This document shows positions 28,020 to 35,385 of a stretch of 64,000 nucleotides of DNA, piece by piece. Positions within the stretch are counted from its first letter, which is position 1; each line of letters starts with the position of its first letter. The notes beneath the pieces are model-generated. The model worked only from the letters and a program-made list of their open reading frames with translations, was not told where the DNA came from and did no database searches. A program made the translations under genes and the position numbers. Origin of the DNA: Geobacter sp. (GTDB lineage: Bacteria > Desulfobacterota > Desulfuromonadia > Geobacterales > Geobacteraceae). The stretch spans positions 62,001-126,000 of the forward strand of contig PJFC01000001.1 in the NCBI GenBank assembly GCA_003574885.1, given 5' to 3'.

Positions 28020-28910
28020 ATGGACGAATTCGTTGCTGAACCACCGAAAGGCATCCCAAAACCATTGCAGCGCAGGGTCATGATTGAGGGAGCCTATACC
28101 GAGGAACTGGCAAATGACACGAAAAAAATGGCGGAACATCTGAGGCTGCCGGTCAAGTTGCTCCGGCGCTGGCGGCGGCGGGAAGACTTTGGCGGGGTGA
28201 CAGGGTGGCTGTCTCACCCCATTACGCGCGAGGAGTATCTGACACTGCTCATCATCGTCAATTTTGTCTGGGAACTCGATGAAACCTTGCGCATGCAGCT
28301 GTCCCGTAAGACAAGCGCTGCTCGCGAGCGGCTGGTAAACGAATGCGATATGACGTGGATAGAAAGGACCGTCTACCACGACGTTCTCCGGCACAAGCTA
28401 CTGGGGGGCCGGAGACATATGAAATTCAGCATCTACCGGAAGGAGTTGGAAGCTCGTTACAAAAACGGTTACCAACAGCTCAACAGTAAAATCCTCATAG
28501 CCATGAAAAAGAAAGCTGGCAACCAGATCCAGAAAGCACGTGAAGATGGGGCGCTTGAGCTGCTCGCGAAGTCGGTCGATTTGGAAATGCGGGATGGCCA
28601 GTTTGTCAGGCCCCGTCCGGCAACACCTGTCCAGCCGCCGATAGTGCGTGGCGACCACAACGTACCGGAGGAAGTACTGCTCCGCGCCGAAATTGATACG
28701 GCAGTTAAGGAGGAAGCAGCCTCTACCTGCACTGCTCCTCCGGAGGAGTCGGAACCGGACGATGACTTGGCCGAGCAGATCCGGGAATGGGAATTCCTGG
28801 CTTTCTACTCGGATTTGATGCAGGTAAAGCGTGAAAGGGAAAAGAAGAAGAAAAAGAAAAAGGAGAAGGAGAAGGAGAAGGAGAAGGACGACCCTCCTCC
28901 CGCCACATAA
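28020..28910 (+). CDS. Hypothetical protein with charged Lys/Glu tail (296 residues)
   Basis: The ATG follows GAAAGGAAC. Residues 30-60 (NDTKKMAEHLRLPVKLLRRW) look like a helix-turn-helix, so DNA binding is possible. The middle is helical. The C-terminus is acidic (EESEPDDD), then a run of Lys and Glu (KKKEKEKEKEKDD) encoded by simple AAG/GAG repeats, then Pro-rich to the stop. The low-complexity tail may have grown by slippage. No homologous family is recognised. The last codons overlap the left copy of a 49-bp direct repeat. Confidence 0.6.
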   Translation: MDEFVAEPPKGIPKPLQRRVMIEGAYTEELANDTKKMAEHLRLPVKLLRRWRRREDFGGVTGWLSHPITREEYLTLLIIVNFVWELDETLRMQLSRKTSAARERLVNECDMTWIERTVYHDVLRHKLLGGRRHMKFSIYRKELEARYKNGYQQLNSKILIAMKKKAGNQIQKAREDGALELLAKSVDLEMRDGQFVRPRPATPVQPPIVRGDHNVPEEVLLRAEIDTAVKEEAASTCTAPPEESEPDDDLAEQIREWEFLAFYSDLMQVKREREKKKKKKKEKEKEKEKDDPPPAT

Positions 28911-28949
28911 ATAACACAGTTATTTAAATAGTAGCAGATTAGGCAGATT
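28901..28949. repeat. 49-bp direct repeat, left copy
   Basis: Matches 29855-29903 with 4 differences. It contains the palindrome AAATAACACAGTTATTT. It overlaps the stop of the 28020 gene. Confidence 0.8.
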
Positions 28950-29039
28950 GGGGCAGGAGGCATACCGACATCCAACGGTGTCGTCTCCTGCCCGCAATCT
29001 GTTTCTGTTGTGGAACTGTTGTCGGAAGAATAACGCGGC

Positions 29040-29055
29040 TGTCGAAAAATTGACA
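29040..29055. promoter_or_regulatory. TGTC-N8-GACA palindrome, copy 3
   Basis: TGTCGAAAAATTGACA, centre about 70 bp upstream of the promoter element at 29118. Confidence 0.6.
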
Positions 29056-29117
29056 AACATGAGGGTCTGCGCTCAGGCATATCAATAATTGCAGACTGTT
29101 AGCATCCTGTTATGACC

Positions 29118-29133
29118 TGGCACGACTTTTGAG
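29118..29133 (+). promoter_or_regulatory. Sigma-54-like promoter, first duplicate
   Basis: TGGCACGACTTTTGAG: perfect -24 element, -12 element TTGA for TTGC. It leads to the orphan start codon at 29170. Confidence 0.5.
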
Positions 29134-29179
29134 CTACCTCTCAGCAAATTCACTCTTGGGGAGGCAGAGATGATCTACC

Positions 29180-29195
29180 TGTCGAGAAATTGACA
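29180..29195. promoter_or_regulatory. TGTC-N8-GACA palindrome, copy 4
   Basis: TGTCGAGAAATTGACA, centre about 71 bp upstream of the promoter element at 29259, the same spacing as in the first duplicate. Confidence 0.6.
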
Positions 29196-29258
29196 GACAG
29201 GAGGGCCCTTGGCTCGGGTCATATCAATAACTAACGGGGTTAGCTGCTTGTCATGGCT

Positions 29259-29274
29259 TGGCACAACCTTTGAG
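29259..29274 (+). promoter_or_regulatory. Sigma-54-like promoter, second duplicate
   Basis: TGGCACAACCTTTGAG, 37 bp upstream of the 29311 start codon. Confidence 0.5.
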
Positions 29275-29310
29275 ATACCTCCCTGCAAATAATCTCTCAG
29301 GGAGGCAACA

Positions 29311-29754
29311 ATGATTTACAGGATTATGAGGCAGATGTTCTCCATCGACGCAAAGCGCGCCGGGCTCGAGGTCCTCGAGTTCTCCTCCAAATTCTGGCAC
29401 ATGATCGGCGTGTCGGTTTTGGGTGTGCTCGTCGCCAACGTCCACGATCTGGAAACCGGCATGGTCGTCAACATCATCAAGGAGGAAGCCGGCTTCTTTG
29501 TGCACGTTGCGCCGCTGGCGCTGCTGACGGCTGACGTGGAGCTGAACCAGGGTGCGCTGACCATGAACCAGCGGCTGTTCATCGAGGATGCTGAGAAAGC
29601 TGGGCTCACCATCGACTACGACTATAGCGGCAAATTCATGAACGGATACCGCTGCCCAGCGGTTTATGTCGACAGCTACCATCAGGTGGAAACCGATGCC
29701 TATGTCTGCATGGACAATTGGGGGAAACGCTTCGTGGTCTACGCGATGATTTAA
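29311..29754 (+). CDS. Hypothetical protein (147 residues) behind duplicated promoters
   Basis: ATG with GGGAGGCA upstream. It starts MIYRIMRQMF and is predicted soluble. A moderately hydrophobic stretch at residues 28-45 (FWHMIGVSVLGVLVANVHD) could be a buried strand-helix. There is no recognised domain. It sits alone between the two copies of a 49-bp direct repeat, next to the 3' end of hsdR, and is the only gene served by the duplicated control region. That makes regulated expression likely, although the function is unknown. Confidence 0.65.
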   Translation: MIYRIMRQMFSIDAKRAGLEVLEFSSKFWHMIGVSVLGVLVANVHDLETGMVVNIIKEEAGFFVHVAPLALLTADVELNQGALTMNQRLFIEDAEKAGLTIDYDYSGKFMNGYRCPAVYVDSYHQVETDAYVCMDNWGKRFVVYAMI

Positions 29755-29854
29755 CGGGGAAAAATCAGAAAAGGGATAGGCCGTCGGAGAATCACGAAAA
29801 GGGGTTCACGACGGCTCTGTCCGAGGACCTGCTCGGAACGAGAGGAGAACCCTT

Positions 29855-29903
29855 CGCCACATAAATAACACAGTTATTTAAACGGTCGCAGTTTAGGCAG
29901 ATT
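29855..29903. repeat. 49-bp direct repeat, right copy
   Basis: Matches 28901-28949 with 4 differences, including the identical palindrome AAATAACACAGTTATTT. It ends 13 bp from the hsdR stop codon. Confidence 0.8.
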
Positions 29904-29916
29904 TGCCTGGTCGTGG

Positions 29917-32900
29917 TCAGGCCGCAAAGGGCCAATCGGCGAAGAGCGCTTCCGCCTGCTGGATGATGCGGCTGAGGAACGGCTCGAAGTCCTCCTGCCG
30001 TACCCCCCGCCGGCGCAGGACGCGCCGGACCGCCGCACGCACTGCCGCCTTGACGTCTTCACGATGGGGCTCGGTCCAGTCCACCTTCAGGTTCCCCTTG
30101 ATGGTCTGCACCACATCGTGGATGAGGTTGCAGAGGAACTGCTGGTCGTAGATGCTTTCGCCACTCGCGGCCACGGCGTCATAGAAGGCGAGCTCGTCGT
30201 CGGTCATGCCGAGCTGTTCGGCCCGCTGCCGGTCAGCCTGCATCTGCTTACGGATCTCGACCATCTGCTGGATGACTGCCGCGGCCGTGACCAGCCGATT
30301 GTGGTATTTCTTGAGGGTCTCCTCCAGCATCTGCCGGAACGACTTGGCCTTGAGCGGGTTCTTCTTCAGGTAGGTGTGGATGGCGTCGTCCATCAGCCGC
30401 TCCAGGAGCTTGAGCCGCAGGTCCTCGTGCGACTTGTTCTTGAAGGTCTGCAGGAAATCGTCGTCGAGGATGGAGATGTCCGCCTGCTCAATGCCGGCCA
30501 CCCGGAAGATGTCCACCACCCCCTCCGATTCCACGTTGTCGTCCACGAGGTCCCGCACCGCCCTGTCCAGCTCGTGGCCCTTCTTCTTGCCGCCGGGGCG
30601 CAGCTTGCGTAGTTGCTTCCGGACCCGCTGACAGAAGATCACCTCATCGGCAAATCCCCTGCAGTCGTCCAGATGTTTGACGAGCAGATATGCCGATGAC
30701 AGGCGCAGTTCGGCCTGGAGGAACTGCTCGGTGCGCTCGTCGTCTTCGGTGAGGCCGCCATAGACCAGGGAGTAGAGGTCCTCCATCTCGATCTGTGTCA
30801 TGCGCCGCCAGCCGCCGTAGTCCTGCTCTTCGGGGAGGAGCAACCGTATCTCCTCGAGGCAGGAGAGGAAGAGCGGCCGCGCCGACTCCTCGATACCGGG
30901 GGCGGGTTCGCCGCGGCCGCCTCCCTGGGTGTACTTGGCCGTTGCCTCCCGCAGCTCGTCGCCAACACCGATATAGTCGACGATCAGCCCGTGGGGTTTG
31001 TCGCGGAAGACCCGGTTTACGCGGGAAATGGCCTGGATCATGGTATGGCCCTGCATCGGCTTGTCGATGTAGAGGGTATGGAGACAGGGGATGTCAGTGC
31101 CGGTGAGCCACATGTCGCAGACGATGACGATCTTCAGCGGATCGTCCGGGGCAACCATTCGCTTCTTGATGATGTCCCGCTGCCCCTTGGTGGTGAGGTG
31201 GCCCGCCGCGTTCCATTCGGGGGGATCGTCCGACAGGTTGCCGGTCATGACCACCTTCACCTCAGGACAGCCCGGCAGTGCGGTCAGTTCGTCATAGAGC
31301 CTGACACAGTTCGCCCGGGTCATGCAGACCACCAACGCCTTGCCGTCCAGGGTAGTAGTCCGGTCAGTGAAATGAGTCAGCAGGTCCTCTGCCAGTTGCT
31401 CCACACGCTCCTTGGCGCCGGCCGCGGCCGCCAGGGCCGCCCAGCGGCTCTTGCGCCGCTCCAGCTCGGTGGTGTCGCCAGCCCCCTCGGCCAGTTCCTT
31501 GAGGGAGGCGTCAATGTCCGCCTGGGAGAGATGCAGCCGGACCTGGCGTGGGGCGTAATAGATGGGGACCGTGGCGCGGTCTTCCTGGGACTGGCGGATG
31601 TCGTAGATGTGGATGACGTCGCCGAACACCTCGACCGTGTCGGCGCCGCCAAAGCTGACCGGTGTGCCGGTGAAGCCGATGCGCCGGGCGTTGGGAAGCG
31701 CCTCGGCAAGATAGCGGGCATATCCTTCGGAAAAACCGTACTGGGAACGGTGGGCCTCGTCGGCGATAATGATGACATTGGAGCGTGGGGAGAGGACCGG
31801 GTGCTCCAACTCCCCGTTTTCTTTCTTCAGGCGGAACTTCTCGATGGTGGTGAAGATAACTTCGCCCCCTTCGGTCTGCAGGAGAGTGCGAAGGTCGTCC
31901 ACGCTCTCAGCGTGCTGCACCTCGCCCACCAGCGACCGGGCCACCACGAACTGGTCGTGGAGTTGGTCGTCCAGGTCGGTCCGATCCACCTGGATGACGA
32001 AGGAGGGGTTCTCCAACTCCGGCGTGCGGCGGAGGATGCCGACCAGGAACGCCATGGAAAGGGACTTGCCCGAGCCGGTGGTATGCCAGATGACGCCGAT
32101 CCGCTTGTCGGCGCCAGCTGTGACCGTTTCCACGGTCTTACGGGCCGCCAGCCTCACGGCGAAGAACTGGTGGTACTTGGCTCCCTTCTTCGTGATCTTG
32201 TCGTTCGCCACCTCGAAGAGGACGAAGTCCCGCAGGTACTGGAGGAGCCGCTCCTTGGGGAAGAGCCCCTCCACCAGGGCTTTCATGCTGCCGGTTGTGT
32301 TCGGCTCCACATCGAAGCCGTTGATGGATTTCCACGGCGCGAACCACTCCATGTCGGCGGTCCACATGCCATGGAGGGTGGTTCTGCCGTCGGAGATGAC
32401 CGTAAAGGCGTTGTAGTCGAAGAGCTGGCTGATGTCGTGGACGTAGTGCTGGATCTGGTTGTGGGCATCGTCCACGGTCGGCTTGATGGCATAGGGGTTT
32501 TTCAGTTCGAAAACAACGAGGGGGAGGCCGTTGATGTAGATGATGATGTCGGGGCGGCGGTCGTTCTTGCCGTGGATGGGGAGCTGGTTGCAGACGTGGA
32601 AGTCGTTGGCGGTTGGGGTGTCCCACTGGATGGGGTGGATGTGCCGGTGCTCGACCCGGCCGTCGGGATGCTCCACCTTCAACTCGAAGCCCCGGGTCAG
32701 CAGCTGGTGAAAGGCCATGTTACGCCGGATGGTGTCCACGCCGTCGGGCCGGCTGATGCGGGCCACGGCCTCGTCCAGGGCCGCCGGCGGCAGATCGGAG
32801 TAGCGAGCGGCCAGGTTGGCCCGAAGCAGGTCCTTCATCACCACCTCGTCGTGCGGTCGTTCCAGCTCAAGGCCGAGCAGGTGCCCGTAGCCCTGCTGTT

Positions 32901-32958
32901 CCAGGCGCTCGATAGTGGTCAGCTCGAAGGTGGTTTCCGTGCCCCGGTGATTACTCAT
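29917..32958 (-). CDS. hsdR: Type I restriction enzyme, HsdR subunit
   Basis: ATP-dependent translocase and nuclease of a type I restriction-modification complex (HsdR2-HsdM2-HsdS). Start at ATG 32958 (MSNHRGTETTF), giving 1013 residues; the longer frame to 33048 lies wholly within the upstream gene. The nuclease motif is PDIIIYINGLPLVVFELK at residues 136-153 (PD...ExK), with a Q-rich segment after it. Helicase motif I is HTTGSGKS near residue 292, motif II is DEAH near residue 400, and motif III-like GFTGTPV follows. A SGxxD-like C-terminal helical region binds HsdM in the family. It overlaps the ABC ATPase gene by 8 bp and is the last gene of the operon. Confidence 0.95.
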   Translation of the reverse strand: MSNHRGTETTFELTTIERLEQQGYGHLLGLELERPHDEVVMKDLLRANLAARYSDLPPAALDEAVARISRPDGVDTIRRNMAFHQLLTRGFELKVEHPDGRVEHRHIHPIQWDTPTANDFHVCNQLPIHGKNDRRPDIIIYINGLPLVVFELKNPYAIKPTVDDAHNQIQHYVHDISQLFDYNAFTVISDGRTTLHGMWTADMEWFAPWKSINGFDVEPNTTGSMKALVEGLFPKERLLQYLRDFVLFEVANDKITKKGAKYHQFFAVRLAARKTVETVTAGADKRIGVIWHTTGSGKSLSMAFLVGILRRTPELENPSFVIQVDRTDLDDQLHDQFVVARSLVGEVQHAESVDDLRTLLQTEGGEVIFTTIEKFRLKKENGELEHPVLSPRSNVIIIADEAHRSQYGFSEGYARYLAEALPNARRIGFTGTPVSFGGADTVEVFGDVIHIYDIRQSQEDRATVPIYYAPRQVRLHLSQADIDASLKELAEGAGDTTELERRKSRWAALAAAAGAKERVEQLAEDLLTHFTDRTTTLDGKALVVCMTRANCVRLYDELTALPGCPEVKVVMTGNLSDDPPEWNAAGHLTTKGQRDIIKKRMVAPDDPLKIVIVCDMWLTGTDIPCLHTLYIDKPMQGHTMIQAISRVNRVFRDKPHGLIVDYIGVGDELREATAKYTQGGGRGEPAPGIEESARPLFLSCLEEIRLLLPEEQDYGGWRRMTQIEMEDLYSLVYGGLTEDDERTEQFLQAELRLSSAYLLVKHLDDCRGFADEVIFCQRVRKQLRKLRPGGKKKGHELDRAVRDLVDDNVESEGVVDIFRVAGIEQADISILDDDFLQTFKNKSHEDLRLKLLERLMDDAIHTYLKKNPLKAKSFRQMLEETLKKYHNRLVTAAAVIQQMVEIRKQMQADRQRAEQLGMTDDELAFYDAVAASGESIYDQQFLCNLIHDVVQTIKGNLKVDWTEPHREDVKAAVRAAVRRVLRRRGVRQEDFEPFLSRIIQQAEALFADWPFAA

Positions 32959-34891
32959 TTCTCGGCCAATCCTCCGGCACCAGCTTAAGGCCACCTCTCC
33001 ATCGCTCGACAACAGCTGCTTGATACCAGTCCTTATCGAGATCCGCATGCTCAGTGACGATCACCTGCATCCCAGGCTCCACCTCGCTGACAGCACGTAG
33101 CACAAGGTTGAACATTCGCGATACGGCGAGCCGGTCATCTTCAGTAACGAGCGCCATTGAACCATCGATATCATTCTCGGGAGGGAAGTAGACCTGGGAA
33201 GGTTGGTCGAGAAAAAGGAATCTCGGTACCGGCCTGTTTTTCTGCACGAACCATTGGTGCAGAGCCAAGTGGGCTATCAGATGGTATCCAACCCAGTTTT
33301 CCCCGCTTCCCATTCTGGCCATTGGCACGGGTCCATCTTCGGTATCTGCAACTATCGTTAGCTTCTTGAAGTCGAGACGCAGTGGGAATTTCGAATGCTC
33401 GAGCTCTAGGAGTCGTGCCCATTCTGTCAACTTCTGCCCCAGAATTGAAACGATTGAATCAAGACGCTCTTGAGTCCGCTCATCGCTTAGATCGGTCTCA
33501 AGCGCAACTATCTGTGCGCGAAGACTTTCGGCCTTCGTTTCCAGGGCCGTTGTGTCGGGTAACTCTGGAAGGCTCTCAAGATAAAGGCTTATACGGCCAA
33601 GGATATGGGCACGCTTGGTTGCATCGTCCTGAACATTTGCCAAACTGTCACTCGCGGACCTAACTGCCTCCATCTCTAGGCGGTTCTTGGCGAGCCCGCG
33701 TTGAACTGTCTGGAGCTTTGCATCGAGGTCGGCGATTGCCTTCTCGACTCGAGGCTCTGCACGAGAGACGGAATCGAGCCGTGTCGATACCGCAGATAAT
33801 GCCGCCTTGATAGCGCTTTGTGAAGGCGTTGATGCTCTGTCGGAAAGTTCGTGCGCACATAGAGGACATACTTCGGCCGCATCGGCCCCGGCAAAGATGC
33901 CAATAGTCGTGAGCCTGGCTTGCTGCTCCTTGGCTTCTTTGGAAAAGGCTCGCCCGTCCTGCTCAAAATCTCTCACCAGAGCAATCTCATCGCGAAAGCG
34001 CCGTTGCTCTTCGAGAAGCAGCCTGCGTTCACTCGAAAGTCGCTCGAACTCGGCATTGTCAGGGATGTCGGGGTTCTGGTCTGTTAATGGAGTCGAAGCC
34101 ACATCTCTAAGTGCGCCGACAACACCTTCCCACGTTTCTGACGTCACTTTTGCCAGTCCTGCGTCGCGCGCTTGAGCCAATAACCCTGCACCCTTGCTGA
34201 TGCCATCGCCACTCAGTGCTGCGAGTTCATTGAGGCGCCGGTCACAAAGACGAAGTTCATCTTTCAGACGCCGCAGTTCCTCGCGTTTTCGAACGTACTC
34301 ATCATCTACGGCACCGAGAAAAAAAGGAAGTGTGTCCTTGATAGACTGGGCGACGAAGTTGTCCGCAGTCCCATGAAATAGTTGCTGCCGCCGGATGATT
34401 TCATCTTGTGGCTGAAAGCAAAAAGCAAGCGCATGGCGGATAGTTGCCGTTAAAGGAGAACGCGTTTGTCCGGCAGGCGGTTCGTGGATGTTATCCCGGA
34501 TGCCAGTCCAGCCAGCGAGAAGGGCTCCTAGCCCCTTAGTGTTGGTGGTCTGTCTCACATCGGGCGCAAGGGGCACCTGGACTGAATCACCAACATCAAC
34601 AAAGCACTCTTCGCTTGATGCTGCCCGTGGCCCCGGACAACGTCGCGCAACAAATGCTTGGCCATCGGCAAGTTGCAGGCGCAGGCCAAACCAGGCTACA
34701 CAGCGTCTAATGGGGCCTTCCGGCACCCGGCATTCCCCGCTCCCAAAACAGTAGTCTACGATGTCGATAAGCGCTGACTTACCGGTTTTAGACGCTCCTG
34801 TAATGACATTGAATTTCCCTGGTTGCAACGTGAGCACACGATGCCGGCCATCATGGCTGTAAAGCACAATTTCAAGAATTTGCACACTCAT
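32951..34891 (-). CDS. Rad50/SMC-like ABC ATPase (DUF3732, ABC-3C system ATPase)
   Basis: Protein of 646 residues starting at 34891 (MSVQILEIVLYS). Walker A is GASKTGKS at residues 32-39. Long coiled-coil arms flank a zinc-hook-like CPLC at residues 342-345. The ABC signature SGENW lies near residue 529 and Walker B FLFLD at residues 558-562. This arrangement is that of the DUF3732 ATPase in ABC three-component conflict systems (a class proposed from comparative genomics), where it is thought to sense or process nucleic acid ends and control a partner effector. It overlaps the upstream gene by 4 bp and hsdR by 8 bp, so it is embedded in the restriction operon. The biochemical role is inferred. 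Confidence 0.82.
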   Translation of the reverse strand: MSVQILEIVLYSHDGRHRVLTLQPGKFNVITGASKTGKSALIDIVDYCFGSGECRVPEGPIRRCVAWFGLRLQLADGQAFVARRCPGPRAASSEECFVDVGDSVQVPLAPDVRQTTNTKGLGALLAGWTGIRDNIHEPPAGQTRSPLTATIRHALAFCFQPQDEIIRRQQLFHGTADNFVAQSIKDTLPFFLGAVDDEYVRKREELRRLKDELRLCDRRLNELAALSGDGISKGAGLLAQARDAGLAKVTSETWEGVVGALRDVASTPLTDQNPDIPDNAEFERLSSERRLLLEEQRRFRDEIALVRDFEQDGRAFSKEAKEQQARLTTIGIFAGADAAEVCPLCAHELSDRASTPSQSAIKAALSAVSTRLDSVSRAEPRVEKAIADLDAKLQTVQRGLAKNRLEMEAVRSASDSLANVQDDATKRAHILGRISLYLESLPELPDTTALETKAESLRAQIVALETDLSDERTQERLDSIVSILGQKLTEWARLLELEHSKFPLRLDFKKLTIVADTEDGPVPMARMGSGENWVGYHLIAHLALHQWFVQKNRPVPRFLFLDQPSQVYFPPENDIDGSMALVTEDDRLAVSRMFNLVLRAVSEVEPGMQVIVTEHADLDKDWYQAAVVERWRGGLKLVPEDWPRNE

Positions 34892-35385
34892 GGCCGCACC
34901 CCCAGTAATGCCATAACAGTTCGGCAACTGCCTGTCTTGGCGAACCACCTCCCAACAAACTCAGCCCGCTTGGCACACGCCTTGACCTCGTCACTTGTAT
35001 TTTTAAGGCCTGCGGCAACCTGCCGCTTCCAGTCCGGATTGGCTACCACCTCATGGCCAGTGACACGTATTAGTCCATGGATGCCGCCGAATACTATTGC
35101 TTCCTTGGTAAAGGGGACTATCACTTGAGCACGGTCCGCTATGCGTGCCCGAACCAATGGATGCTCATCGAGCCAAACGGCAAGCGACGTGGCGACTGTC
35201 TTCGGGAGCAACTCCCTTGTTTCACGATGCAGCACGATCGGCAGTACCAGAAAGGATGCGTCAAAGGGCAGGCCGCTCTCAGCCTCGGTCTGGTGACCGA
35301 CCGCCGCATACCAAATAAGTACCGACGAAAAACTCGGCACGAGAAGCGCCCGCTCTTCAAAGGCACGTTCATTCCATGCGCTCAT
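34888..35385 (-). CDS. ABC-3C middle component
   Basis: Protein of 165 residues starting at 35385 (MSAWNERAFEER). It is compact and mostly helical, with a central LVLPIVLHRETRELLPKT and a DEVKACAKRAEFVGRWF helix near the end. This matches what I know of the small middle components of ABC three-component systems (DUF6521-like): they sit between effector and ATPase genes, and a PxxxH..TRxxLP pattern is common. It overlaps both neighbours by 4 bp. It has no enzymatic motif and probably links the ATPase to the effector. Confidence 0.72.
   Translation of the reverse strand: MSAWNERAFEERALLVPSFSSVLIWYAAVGHQTEAESGLPFDASFLVLPIVLHRETRELLPKTVATSLAVWLDEHPLVRARIADRAQVIVPFTKEAIVFGGIHGLIRVTGHEVVANPDWKRQVAAGLKNTSDEVKACAKRAEFVGRWFAKTGSCRTVMALLGVRP

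Larger units (their letters stand above)
28950..29310. promoter_or_regulatory. Duplicated sigma-54-type control region
   Basis: No gene in this 360-bp stretch. It holds two tandem copies (about 29038-29177 and 29178-29319) of a unit made of a TGTC-N8-GACA site, CATATCAATAA, a TGGCAC promoter element, a GGGAGGCA ribosome site and the start codon ATGAT(C/T)TAC. The first copy breaks off right after the third codon, and the second leads into the 29311 gene. Confidence 0.7.

Noticed and set aside
30991-32988. Plus-strand 665-codon frame opposite hsdR
   Set aside because: Antisense of the GC-rich hsdR gene; composition is biased and no motif is seen, while the minus frame has all helicase and nuclease motifs.
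32958-33048. Upstream extension of hsdR to 33048
   Set aside because: It lies fully within the ATPase coding region with no ribosome site; the Met at 32958 begins the family-like N-terminus.
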